64,000 nt of DNA from an uncultured Planctomycetaceae bacterium (GTDB lineage: Bacteria; Planctomycetota; Planctomycetia; Planctomycetales; Planctomycetaceae). Below the pieces are notes generated by a model. The model was given only the letters and a program-made list of their open reading frames with translations, searched no databases and was not told the DNA's origin. This document shows, piece after piece, positions 37,699 through 47,013 of this stretch. Each line of letters starts with the position of its first letter. Position 1 is the first letter of the stretch. Made by a program: the position numbers and the translations under genes. The stretch covers positions 1 through 64,000 of the forward strand of contig CALFSX010000151.1 in assembly GCA_937916515.1 (NCBI GenBank), read 5' to 3'.

Positions 37699-39231
37699 AT
37701 GAGAGCCCGAATCAAAGTTACCTGTGCCATTCAGAAACTTGGCGCGGGCCTCTTTTTATTAAATTGCTTGCTCGTTGGGTGTGACGCGGATTCAAAAGAT
37801 TCGTCCATGGTGGAAACCAGCGGACCACGTTCTGAAGTTGCGATCCGTCGTTTTTGTGGTGATTGTCACGGATTTCCCCAAGCAGATACCTATCCATTAG
37901 ATATCTGGCCGGAAAAAGTTCGTGAAGGATATCGGTTCTACTATTCTTCGCTGAGAAATGATCTGGAAGTGCCGCCCGTTGATGCGGTCGAGGATTATTA
38001 TTCGGAAAACGCTCCCCAGACGTTGGTGGTGGAAGCTTCCCAATTGCAGTCTAAAGAACCCAAGGAAGCCTTGTTTGGATTGGGTGAGCCGATCAATGAC
38101 TTAGGCCCATTCAAAGCTGTTTCTCACCTCAAGGCTGTTAAGACATCAGTCGGCCCATGGAAATTGTCCATCGCAGACATGAGGACGGGCAGCGTTTGGC
38201 TTCTGCCATGTAACGACACCGAAACTACCGCAACTCAGCTTCCAGATTGCTTGAATGCCTGCCACGTGGAGCCGATTGATCTGAATCAGGATGGCACAAG
38301 CGACTTTGTCGTTGCCGATTTGGGGAGCTTCTTACCTGAAGATCACCAAATGGGAGCTGTTTGGCTCATGTCGCGGGCCCGTGAACATGAAAACTGGAAC
38401 AGACTGCCCCTGCTTGATGGGATCGGTCGCGTCGCTGACGTACAACCGCTGGATGCCGACGGAGACGGGGATATTGATCTTATTGTTGCTGAGTTTGGGT
38501 GGCACGCCACGGGAAAAATCACCCTTCTACGTAATAACCCTGCTGAAGATGGTTCGCCGAATATGTCTCCAGAAACAATCGACCCCCGCCACGGAGCGAT
38601 CCACGTTCCTGTTGCGGACCTGAATCGAGATGGGCATCCCGATTTTATGGCGTTGATAAGCCAGGAACATGAAGTCGTGGAAGCATTCCTGAATCGTGGC
38701 GACGGAACGTTCGCTTCGCAAACGGTATTTAAGTCGGACAACCCAGGCTTTGGTTCATGTGGGATACAGCTTTGCGACCTAGACAGCGACGGCGACCTCG
38801 ACGTTCTATTTGTCAATGGCGACAGCTTGGACACGCCAACAGCCAAGCCATATCACAGCCTATGCTGGTTTGAGAATGCTGGCACCTATCCATTTACGAA
38901 ACACGAAATCTGCAAAATCCCAGGTGGGTATTGTGTTCAAGCTGGTGACGTCGATTTAGATGGTGACATCGATCTGGCTCTCGTGACACTCTTGCCAGAA
39001 GCGGTCGTCTCGGCCTATCCAGTCGGAACATTTGATTCGGTTGTCTGGTTTGAACAGACCAGCGATTTGAGTTTCGTCGGACACAGTATCGAGCGAGACA
39101 ACTGTCACCACGCCGCTTGCGAGCTGCTGGATTGGGACGGGGATGGAGACTTGGATCTGATTGTTGGCGACATGGCAGTAGATCCCACGGCAAGTCACCC
39201 GTTGACCTTATTTCGCAACCGTTCACGATGA
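37699..39231 (+). CDS. FG-GAP/VCBS-repeat lipoprotein with a CxxCH motif
   Basis: A 510-residue exported protein. Lipobox LLVGC gives Cys28 as lipid site. Soon after is RRFCGDCHGFP (CxxCH at 53-57), a possible haem c site of the type seen in planctomycetal cytochrome domains. The rest holds at least six calcium-type FG-GAP loops, such as DLNQDGTSDFVVAD, DADGDGDIDLIVAE, DLDSDGDLDVLFVN and DWDGDGDLDLIVGD, predicting a beta-propeller. It converges with a second propeller protein (CRTAC1-like) 45 bp away. Haem binding is inference from the motif alone. Confidence 0.85.
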   Translation: MRARIKVTCAIQKLGAGLFLLNCLLVGCDADSKDSSMVETSGPRSEVAIRRFCGDCHGFPQADTYPLDIWPEKVREGYRFYYSSLRNDLEVPPVDAVEDYYSENAPQTLVVEASQLQSKEPKEALFGLGEPINDLGPFKAVSHLKAVKTSVGPWKLSIADMRTGSVWLLPCNDTETTATQLPDCLNACHVEPIDLNQDGTSDFVVADLGSFLPEDHQMGAVWLMSRAREHENWNRLPLLDGIGRVADVQPLDADGDGDIDLIVAEFGWHATGKITLLRNNPAEDGSPNMSPETIDPRHGAIHVPVADLNRDGHPDFMALISQEHEVVEAFLNRGDGTFASQTVFKSDNPGFGSCGIQLCDLDSDGDLDVLFVNGDSLDTPTAKPYHSLCWFENAGTYPFTKHEICKIPGGYCVQAGDVDLDGDIDLALVTLLPEAVVSAYPVGTFDSVVWFEQTSDLSFVGHSIERDNCHHAACELLDWDGDGDLDLIVGDMAVDPTASHPLTLFRNRSR

Positions 39232-39276
39232 CATGCCGATAAGCTGAAATCCGGCATTCGCACAGGGAAGCAGACT

Positions 39277-41121
39277 TTACTTTTCCACTACAACATTGGT
39301 TTGACGCAAGTTCAGAGTTTCCACAGACTGCTGTATGCCAGATGGCCAATATACAGTGGCTCTCACAACCTGCGTATCTATGGATACGCCAAAATGGACG
39401 GTTAAGTCATTCTGAGATTGAAAACTGCCTCCACCGACCACTTGACGAAGCTGATTTTTGCTTGAGGAATGTAAAACAACTCTAGCTCCAATCGCGTCGC
39501 GTGGTGACTGTGTGCCCACCAATTGGATTCGAACCCACGGATAATTCGAGACAGAAGAATTCAAAAGCACGGCTGCCGGTTCGTTGTTGTGTGCTGCAAC
39601 CAAATCAAGCAGCCCATCATTGTTCCAATCCGCCATCGCAAGACCTCGACCAAGATGCGGCGATGAAAAATAATTTTGCGGAGGTGCTGTCACAGCAGCG
39701 AATCTGCCGTCCCCCGAGTTCTGCAACAGCAATGGTAATTGCCGCAGTTTGGCAACCGTCGGGTAATAGACTACATGGCCATTGCTGATTACCGCGTCTT
39801 CATCACCATCACAGTCAAGGTCACCCATGACTGTACCAAACCCAACGAACAGCTGCCCAATAGCAGTGATGCCGGCTTCTCGACTGGCATGCACAAAGTT
39901 TGCATTGCCGTCATTCTTGTATAGAGCAAACGATTCCTGTTCAAAGTTTGTTACCCACAAATCGGGAGTCAGGTCTCCGTTATAGTCACATAGGGCAAGT
40001 CCCATACTTCCATTTGGCCTGCCCTCGAAATCTGTCGCGGTCCCTGAAACAAGCGCGTCTTCCGTGAAGTGCCCCTTCCCATCATTCTTGTAGAGGAAGT
40101 TATCCACCATGTCATTGGCAACATAAATATCCAGGTCAAGATCGTGATCCAAATCGGCAAGGATAACGCCCAGCCCCTTTCCGTCTTTTCGGAGACCAGC
40201 TTCTTCTGATGCGTCGTAAAACGTTCCGTCCCCACGACTGTAATAGACGATGTCCTTCAACGCTTCAAATGCCCTTGGAGGGCAAACGTCTTTTTCGTGT
40301 TTCGGCCATGGAGAAGGACAGACTGGGTTATTCTCGAAAGACCAGTTTACATAGTGTGCAAGGTACAAATCTGGCCAACTATCATGATTTAAATCGCCCC
40401 ATGCGGCGCTGCTACTCCAGGTCTTATCCAGCAAGAGAGCAGTCTCGTGAACTTCCGCGAACGTGCCGTCCCCAAGGTTGCGGAAGAGTTGCAGACCACT
40501 GTAACCGGTTAAAAGTACGTCCGGAAATCCGTCGCAGTCATAGTCAGACATGCTGCACGCCTGCGTAAAAGTTTCAGGAGCTGCAATGTGCGAAACCTCT
40601 GAAACATCCGTAAATTTGGTTCCATTCAGATTGCGAAAAATGTGCGTGGAAAGACCTTTGACCTGTTGATTGACAAATTCACCGCCGCCAGCAAAAAACA
40701 GATCCGCCTGGCCGTCTCGATCGAAGTCGAAGGCCCCAGTGCCTCCACCCAAAGATTCCAGAATCGAATAATTCTCAGACTCCCGTCCGTTGCGATACGT
40801 TGAAGTCACCCCAGACGATTTGGAGATGTCATGAAACGAAATCTCGACGGGCGTTGTACGACCTTCGTGTTCAACGTCCCTTGCGTTGGGTGAGGTTGCT
40901 GAATTCTGATCCCGACATCCAATGATGGTCGAAAATATCGCAATACCTACTAAGCACCAGTATGCCTGCCCCCGAGGCTTCAAAAAAAAACACCGGGATA
41001 ACGCCGAACACCGGAGCACAACCACGTTGTTTTTTTGCGTAACCTGTGGCGACTGACGGCAGATGGGGTTAGACAGGTTCTCACCGACATTAAGGTATTG
41101 CATAGTGAAATTGGACCGCAA
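39277..41121 (-). CDS. CRTAC1/ASPIC-UnbV FG-GAP protein
   Basis: A 614-residue exported protein with an integrin-like propeller. A hydrophobic segment (WCLVGIAIFSTIIGC) ends in a lipobox-like IIGC near residue 69; the stretch before is long, so an internal start is possible. FG-GAP repeats include AFDFDRDGQADLFFAGGG, DYDCDGFPDVLLTGYSG, DLDHDLDLDIYVAND and DWNNDGLLDLVAAHNN. The C-terminal ASPIC/UnbV domain (RIQLVGTQSPRDAIGARVVL to WPSGIQQSVETL) completes the CRTAC1 architecture. Such genes are often next to TPR genes, as here. The role is not established. Confidence 0.9.
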   Translation of the reverse strand: MRSNFTMQYLNVGENLSNPICRQSPQVTQKNNVVVLRCSALSRCFFLKPRGQAYWCLVGIAIFSTIIGCRDQNSATSPNARDVEHEGRTTPVEISFHDISKSSGVTSTYRNGRESENYSILESLGGGTGAFDFDRDGQADLFFAGGGEFVNQQVKGLSTHIFRNLNGTKFTDVSEVSHIAAPETFTQACSMSDYDCDGFPDVLLTGYSGLQLFRNLGDGTFAEVHETALLLDKTWSSSAAWGDLNHDSWPDLYLAHYVNWSFENNPVCPSPWPKHEKDVCPPRAFEALKDIVYYSRGDGTFYDASEEAGLRKDGKGLGVILADLDHDLDLDIYVANDMVDNFLYKNDGKGHFTEDALVSGTATDFEGRPNGSMGLALCDYNGDLTPDLWVTNFEQESFALYKNDGNANFVHASREAGITAIGQLFVGFGTVMGDLDCDGDEDAVISNGHVVYYPTVAKLRQLPLLLQNSGDGRFAAVTAPPQNYFSSPHLGRGLAMADWNNDGLLDLVAAHNNEPAAVLLNSSVSNYPWVRIQLVGTQSPRDAIGARVVLHSSSKNQLRQVVGGGSFQSQNDLTVHFGVSIDTQVVRATVYWPSGIQQSVETLNLRQTNVVVEK

Positions 41122-41233
41122 AAAAACGGATGTGTATCGCTTCCTGCAAGTTTTGCAGGCAGTCGGCGTTGCTTTTATACCTTATCAGCCTGAATCTGTT
41201 GAGTGAGCTCCATTCAGGACAACACGCAGGATT

Positions 41234-42571
41234 CTATTCAGCTGCACCTGCAGACTGCTGTCGATGAAGTTTCGCCAATTGAGCGTAACGAATGTCCTTC
41301 GCAGCATAAGATTCATAAAGATTCGCAAGTAGTTGATGAGCTTTCTTGTGGTGGGGGGAACGTGCAAGAGCTGTCTTCAACCAGTATTCGCCGGTGAGTT
41401 TAGACTCGTGTAGCAGATAAAGTTCACCAATGCGAACGCGTTCTTCGACCAAAGATGGATCCTTGTTGATGAGGTCACCCAGCTGATCGACTTCTCGAAG
41501 TGCAAGCCTGGCGTCCTTTACTCTTTGCAGCTCGTTGGCTGCATCTTCGTTTCTGCCAACGCCGCGTAAAGCAATACCGCGGGCATGCCGAGCCGACAAA
41601 TCCCCGGGATTTGCATCGATCGCCAGATCCAGCCAGCGAACTGCCTGGCTATGGTTTCCGAGGGCCAATTCCAAATTCCCGAGTTCAAGCTGAGCTGGAA
41701 GTCCTTCATAGCGATCACCAACACGCTGAAAACTTTTCCGAATTTCATCGGACGAAATTTTAACGATAGAAGCCAGCAGCGTTCGAGCCTCTTCGACTCG
41801 ACCAATCGAACGCAGCGCCTTTGCCTCAGCCAGTCGCGGTGCCGCGTTGAACACCATTTGCCCCGCCAACTGGAACTGAATCAACGCCACATTGGGACGG
41901 TTTTCCTGCATGAGAATCTGCCCCAGTAAATAAGCAGCGGGGTAATGTTTCGGCTGACGTGCCAGCGCTGTCCGAAAAGCGTCAGCGGCTTCATTGTTCT
42001 TGTTGTAAAACATGAGCAAACGCCCTTTATAGTACTGAGGCTGAGCATCCTCAGGAAAGGCATCGATCCATCCATCAATCAGCGTCGCCGCCTGCGTCAA
42101 ACGAGCTGCGGCCAAACAACCATTGATATAAGCCTCGATTACTTCACGACCGTCAGATTCCCCCCGTACCAACAGATTGTCCAGTTGCCCTTGAATACCG
42201 TCCAACCTTCCCGATTGAGCCTGGGCGAGCAATCGCTGTATTTCAACGGATCTGACGACATCGCCCCCAAACTTTGCCGCTTCTTCAAGAGTTTTTTCCA
42301 TCCCAACCAAGTCGCCTTGCTTCCGCTGAATCGTGGCTAACAGAAATTGATCCGCTGATGTTCGAGGACCGATCTGGATTGCGATTCTGGCCAGTGACTC
42401 AGCAGTATCAACATCCTGCCGTGCCAAAGCCTGAACGGCTTGCATGCGAGGCCAATAGGAAATCCCGCCAAACCACCATGCGAGAAGCAGCGCAACTGAC
42501 ACAAAAAGCAGAATACTTCTTAGCCGACGTTTGAGTTTTCCAGATGTGATCGATTTTGCTGTCATTCCCAA
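41234..42571 (-). CDS. Membrane-anchored TPR-repeat protein
   Basis: A 445-residue protein with one N-terminal membrane segment (ILLFVSVALLLAWWFGGI) and then tetratricopeptide-type helical repeats through the rest. Repeat-like units include PQYYKGRLLMFYNKNNEAAD followed by FRTALARQPKHYPAAYLLGQ, and LELGNLELALGNHSQAVRWL followed by DLAIDANPGDLSARHARGIA. It probably acts as a scaffold on the periplasmic side. It precedes the CRTAC1-like gene by 112 bp on the same strand, and TPR/CRTAC1 pairs are common in planctomycetes and related phyla. Confidence 0.85.
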   Translation of the reverse strand: MGMTAKSITSGKLKRRLRSILLFVSVALLLAWWFGGISYWPRMQAVQALARQDVDTAESLARIAIQIGPRTSADQFLLATIQRKQGDLVGMEKTLEEAAKFGGDVVRSVEIQRLLAQAQSGRLDGIQGQLDNLLVRGESDGREVIEAYINGCLAAARLTQAATLIDGWIDAFPEDAQPQYYKGRLLMFYNKNNEAADAFRTALARQPKHYPAAYLLGQILMQENRPNVALIQFQLAGQMVFNAAPRLAEAKALRSIGRVEEARTLLASIVKISSDEIRKSFQRVGDRYEGLPAQLELGNLELALGNHSQAVRWLDLAIDANPGDLSARHARGIALRGVGRNEDAANELQRVKDARLALREVDQLGDLINKDPSLVEERVRIGELYLLHESKLTGEYWLKTALARSPHHKKAHQLLANLYESYAAKDIRYAQLAKLHRQQSAGAAE

Positions 42572-43702
42572 ATTCTACCATCAAGTTCTTCAAATAGTTC
42601 ATTGTTACGCAGCACGTACGTTCGGGCACAATCTAAACATTGCCCATTTCCGCCAAGGACAATGCCAATTAGGGATTCTCAGAGGGAGGTTGGAGCATCG
42701 CTGCGATTCAGCCCGACAGGCTCGGCATCCACGATATTGGTGCTATCAAGGATGTTAACCGTTTTCTTTTGGTTTTCACGGAGCTGTCGCTCGACTCGTG
42801 ACGAAGCAGGATCGCATATCGAGACTTAAGTCCTGACGAATCCAACTACCAAATTATTCTTCGGAAATGCCTGGGCGAATTGTTAACAACATAAGATAAC
42901 TGAACGGCGACAGGTCCGACAATCCGTACCATCCTGCTGCTCGAAGCCAAATGGTTTTGCTTGTGGTAAGACAAAAATGCCCAAAAGAAGCCGGGCAGGA
43001 AATGTCTGCCTTCTACTCACTCCTGCGTCTGTAAATGAAGTCGACCAACACCGCCAATCGGGCGAATGCGTTGGCAACTCCGACTGCCGATGGGCTCCAC
43101 GCCCAAAATATCGCAACACCAAATTTGACGCTGCACTTCTCATGAAGCAGGCCGCCCCTGCCTGTTCCAACTGTAGCGAATCTGCGGATTGTAGACTGTG
43201 ATGCGTGATCGCGACAGTTGATGTTGCCTGTACGCGACTTGCATTCACCTGCGGTTCAGGGCGCTAAGGGAATGATGCGTTTTGATCACATTCCTGTATT
43301 CGTAGCGACCGCGCCGTTACCTGACTTGTAGGTTTACACTGGTATTCGTTGCCTGCGGATGCCGTGTTGGCTGCAAGGACTCGTCTGTTCAGGCGATCTT
43401 CGCTTCGCCGTGCTGGTGCCCCTTGCTTTTGAAGTTCTGAGCGAATGGTTGCACACGTGATTCCGCGTGTCGCTGCTGTCCGTTCAAACTTTGTGGGTTG
43501 TTCGGTTCAAGTGTTTCTTTTTTCCGTCCTCTACCGGTTCCGTAAGCTAAGTAGGCTGTATTGGGTAGTGTCTTCACTCCCGATCGGTCCGAAAATCGCG
43601 TTGTCGTAAGCAGATATTCAACCGTTGCAAAGCAGCATTTACCTGAAAATGTGGCTGTTTTGCTGGACCTTACTCAGTTCCATGAATTGAAGCTTTGTCC
43701 TT
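42572..43702. other. Long divergent intergenic region (1.1 kb)
   Basis: The longest gene-free stretch inside the window, between the TPR gene (minus) and the exopolysaccharide locus (plus). Open frames at about 42883-43248 (minus) and 42977-43201 (plus) are mutual shadows without recognisable features. It should hold the main promoter and leader of the exopolysaccharide locus. A small RNA or long leader cannot be excluded, but no such structure was identified. Confidence 0.5.
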
Positions 43703-46000
43703 ATGAACTCAAGTAATGAAAACCAGCCTGTGTTCAACGCTGGTCAGCTGTTTGGCGGCATGCAACCAACTCCGCAGCAACCGATTCAGCACCAGGCTGC
43801 TCCACAACAACCTGCAGCCAAAATCAGCAGTCGTGTTTCGACAACTCAGGCTCCCAACAATACCGGTACGGATCGTCCGATTACGTTTTGGGGAATTCTG
43901 GATGCATTTCGACGCCGCTGGATTCCGGCGTTGGCCGTTGCTATTCCAGCGGCAATGCTGGTTGCCGGTGTGCTGTGGCAAATGATTCCAGCTCAGTATG
44001 AAACATCTGCTTTGCTGAAAATTCAGCAATACCAGCAGGTGCTTGGTGCGGACACCAAAGAGCGTGAGTCAGAATTTCTGACCTACCGCGACTCACAGAT
44101 CAATATGCTGAAAAGCCGCCCCATCCTGACTTCAGCGATGCGTGTCGAAGGCCTTAAGGAAACTCGCATGATGCGAGATATGAAATACCCGATCGAATTT
44201 CTTGAGAAAAACCTGGACGTCGACTTCGACTACAGTGCCGAATTCATTCGTATTTCACTGGAAGGCGAGTATCCGGAGGACATCGCCATGGTGGTGAACG
44301 CCGTGAAAGATGTTTACCTTGACGAGGTCGTATACAACGAACGAAATCAAAAGATCAACGATTTGAGACTGCTGGAAACAAAGTTCAATGAACTCGATCA
44401 GAACGTTCGCAAGAATCAGCAGCGAATTGCTCGAATGGCTGATGAGCTTGGTACCGGGGATTCAAAAATTGCCATACTCACTCAGCAGCGTCTGCAGGAA
44501 AATTTACGGGATCTGGAAAAAGACCTGCGCGACATCAATGACGATATCCGCAATGAAGAAGCGATTCGCCTGTACTATCGCGAACGCGGCTACACAGAAG
44601 AACAGATGCGAGCAGCCATGCCAATGATCGGCTTTGGCGGCAGCCGGAATGCAGCATTGCCAGCGGCAGCCGCTGGCCCCGATCCGGGAGCTGTTGCTCA
44701 GAAAAAACTACTTGAAATTCGCAGCAAGATCGCAGAGTTTCAACGGAATATCCGTGACAAAAATCATCCCGGCCTGCTGGCCATGCTGCGAAAAGAAAAA
44801 GAACTGGCCGCCGCTGCAACGGGTATGGTTGCCGCTCCACAAGGTACCCCCGGTGTTTCCATTTCGAAGTACGAGCACCTGCTGAAACAACGCGAAAAGC
44901 TGGAAGAAGAAATTAAAACGATGACCGCAGACCTCCGCCAAAGTGGAGCACGTCTGGTTCAGCTGGAAGAAGAAAAACGCGACATCGCTTCTCAGGAAAA
45001 AACCCGAGAAACGCTCGCTCAGGAAATCGCGAATCGTCGCATTGAACTTGACGCGCCTCAGCGAGTAAGCATCGTTCAGGAAGCCAATATTCCTGAGAAA
45101 CGCAACATCAAAAAGCGAACTCAGATGGCAACGTTCGGCGGTTTTGCCATCTTCGGAATGGTGATTGCCGGGTTTACGATGTTCGAATGGTTTTCTTACC
45201 GAGTCGGCAGCACGTCTGACATTGCCAACGCGGTTAACCTGCGATTGGTCGGAACAATTCCGTCTCCCGACAAGGGAGGTTTACTGGGACTGGGCATTTT
45301 TTCCGGCAAGGTCAACTATGACGAATGGAACCGAGCCGTCATTGAATCGATGGACGTCGTGCGAACTTATCTGATGCGACACGTAGACCCAAGTCGACCG
45401 GCGTCGATTTTGATCACCAGTGCATCGGCCAACGAAGGCAAGACAACGGTTTCGTGTCAGCTGGCCGCCAGCCTTGCTCGATCTGGCAAGCGAGTCGCCC
45501 TGGTTGACTGCGACTTCCGTCGTCCGTCCGCTCATCTGATGATGGATGGCCAGGAAGGTCCGGGCATCTGCGAATATCTGCGAGGCGAAATCGCTCTTAA
45601 GGATACGTTCCAGCAGACTCAGGCGGCGGGCCTGACCTTTATCGGTGCCGGACAGGTCGATCAGGACGTGTTGCAGAAGCTGGCTGCCGACGGTGGTCGT
45701 GCCATGATTAATACTTTGAAGTCTCAATTCGACTTTGTGATCATCGATACTTCGCCACTGCTGTTTGTCGCCGAACCTTCCATGCTGGCTCAAAACGCCG
45801 ACATCGTGTTGCTTTCAACTCGCAAAGATTACAGCCGCATCAACTATGTGGCTCAAAGTCGCGATTCGCTGCGAAGCCTGCAGGTACCTTTGCTGGGTGC
45901 TGTGATGGTTGGAGCGGATTCAGACTTCCAGCGGCAGTCTTACGGCTATCGTCAGGAAGTTCAGCGTAAGGTTAGCCGAGACAACATGGTGCGTTCGTAG
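43703..46000 (+). CDS. Polysaccharide co-polymerase / BY-kinase (Wzc-like tyrosine autokinase)
   Basis: A 765-residue protein with the Wzc architecture. A polar Gln/Pro-rich N-terminus leads to a first membrane segment (about 75-92, ALAVAIPAAMLVAGVLW), then a Wzz domain and a long coiled coil (about 200-450). A second membrane segment (about 474-494) is followed by the BY-kinase domain, with Walker A SANEGKTT near residue 578, VALVDCDFRRP (Walker A') and VIIDTSPLLFVAEP (Walker B). The C-terminal tail has only two Tyr residues (SYGYRQE), fewer than the usual Tyr cluster. It would control export and chain length of the exopolysaccharide made by the locus downstream. Confidence 0.93.
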   Translation: MNSSNENQPVFNAGQLFGGMQPTPQQPIQHQAAPQQPAAKISSRVSTTQAPNNTGTDRPITFWGILDAFRRRWIPALAVAIPAAMLVAGVLWQMIPAQYETSALLKIQQYQQVLGADTKERESEFLTYRDSQINMLKSRPILTSAMRVEGLKETRMMRDMKYPIEFLEKNLDVDFDYSAEFIRISLEGEYPEDIAMVVNAVKDVYLDEVVYNERNQKINDLRLLETKFNELDQNVRKNQQRIARMADELGTGDSKIAILTQQRLQENLRDLEKDLRDINDDIRNEEAIRLYYRERGYTEEQMRAAMPMIGFGGSRNAALPAAAAGPDPGAVAQKKLLEIRSKIAEFQRNIRDKNHPGLLAMLRKEKELAAAATGMVAAPQGTPGVSISKYEHLLKQREKLEEEIKTMTADLRQSGARLVQLEEEKRDIASQEKTRETLAQEIANRRIELDAPQRVSIVQEANIPEKRNIKKRTQMATFGGFAIFGMVIAGFTMFEWFSYRVGSTSDIANAVNLRLVGTIPSPDKGGLLGLGIFSGKVNYDEWNRAVIESMDVVRTYLMRHVDPSRPASILITSASANEGKTTVSCQLAASLARSGKRVALVDCDFRRPSAHLMMDGQEGPGICEYLRGEIALKDTFQQTQAAGLTFIGAGQVDQDVLQKLAADGGRAMINTLKSQFDFVIIDTSPLLFVAEPSMLAQNADIVLLSTRKDYSRINYVAQSRDSLRSLQVPLLGAVMVGADSDFQRQSYGYRQEVQRKVSRDNMVRS

Positions 46001-46030
46001 TCTGCGGAAACTGTTAGTCAACATGAAACG

Positions 46031-46064
46031 CCTGCGACCACAACCTGGTCGCAGGCTGTTTTTT
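46031..46064 (+). terminator. Rho-independent terminator after the autokinase gene
   Basis: cctgcgacca (46031-46040) and tggtcgcagg (46046-46055) form a perfect 10-bp stem with a 5-base loop, followed by ctgttttttc. This is a strong intrinsic terminator, yet the next gene of the same locus starts only 15 bp later, so partial readthrough or a separate promoter must serve the downstream genes. Confidence 0.85.
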
Positions 46065-46078
46065 CAAGGGGCAGAGTT

Positions 46079-47002
46079 GTGAGTCGCGGCGGATCTTTAG
46101 ACGGAACATTTACTGTTGATGTGGAAGACTACTTTCACGTTTCAGCGTTCGCGTCGCGTATCAAGCCGGAAGACTGGCCCGCGTACGAATGTCGAGTTGA
46201 ACAGAGCACTCACACAGTGCTGAATATCGCTGCTGAAAACGGCACCAAAGGCACATTCTTTATTCTGGGCTGGGTGGCCAAACGCTATCCGGAACTTGTG
46301 AAAGAAATTCGGGCGGCAGGCCACGAAATCGGCTGTCACAGCCAGTGGCATCAGCTGGTTTACGAACTTGGTCCAGAACGCTTTCGAACCGACCTGATTG
46401 AGTCTCGCGACACATTGCAGAACATCACCGGCCAGCCGGTCACTTTGTATCGTTCTCCCAGTTTTTCGATCACAAACAAGTCTTTGTGGGCGTTGGAAAT
46501 TCTGGTCGAAGAAGGCTTTGATACAGATTCCAGCATTTATCCGATTCGCCACGATCGCTACGGCATTCCTACTGCTCCACCGGCACCGCACATTATCCAC
46601 ACGCCGTCCGGACCGATTCGCGAGTTCCCCGGCATGGTATGCCAAGTGGGTGGCACAATTCTTTCAGGCCCCAAAATTCCTGTTGGTGGCGGCGGCTATT
46701 TGCGGCTGTTTCCGTGGCAGGTGACCAAACGCATGCTGCACAGTGTACGAAAACAGGGCCGCCCGCTGAACGTTTACATTCACCCGTGGGAATTCGACCC
46801 GGCTCAACCCAGAGTGCAGGCTTCGTGGAAGTCGCGATTTCGCCACTATCAAAATCTTAAGACGACGGTTCCAAAAATTCGCAACATGTTGTCTGAGTTT
46901 CGTCTCGGCACAATGTCACAGGTGTTGGACGGAATGGTGCTTCCCGAAACCGGTCAAAAGCAACCCAGTGCTCGTCAAACCGAACCCGTTAAGTTGTCGT
47001 AA
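46079..47002 (+). CDS. XrtA-system polysaccharide deacetylase (DUF3473 type)
   Basis: A 307-residue NodB-fold deacetylase of the exosortase A/PEP-CTERM-associated type. GTG start at 46079 with aagggg just before it. The N-terminus FTVDVEDYFHVSAF is the subfamily hallmark, replacing the usual TFDD; GTFFILGWVAKRYPELV, AAGHEIGCHSQWHQ and LYRSPSFSI follow. The C-terminal DUF3473 part shows VGGGGYLRLFPW and NVYIHPWEFDP. There is no signal peptide, as usual for this group. It likely modifies the exopolysaccharide precursor. It lies between the autokinase and the glycosyltransferase of the same type. Confidence 0.93.
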   Translation: MSRGGSLDGTFTVDVEDYFHVSAFASRIKPEDWPAYECRVEQSTHTVLNIAAENGTKGTFFILGWVAKRYPELVKEIRAAGHEIGCHSQWHQLVYELGPERFRTDLIESRDTLQNITGQPVTLYRSPSFSITNKSLWALEILVEEGFDTDSSIYPIRHDRYGIPTAPPAPHIIHTPSGPIREFPGMVCQVGGTILSGPKIPVGGGGYLRLFPWQVTKRMLHSVRKQGRPLNVYIHPWEFDPAQPRVQASWKSRFRHYQNLKTTVPKIRNMLSEFRLGTMSQVLDGMVLPETGQKQPSARQTEPVKLS

Positions 47003-47013
47003 GCAAAGATAAG

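Noticed and set aside
42883-43248. A 121-codon minus-strand frame in the 1.1-kb gap
   Set aside because: No signal peptide, motif or ribosome-binding site; a 74-codon frame on the other strand occupies the same bases.
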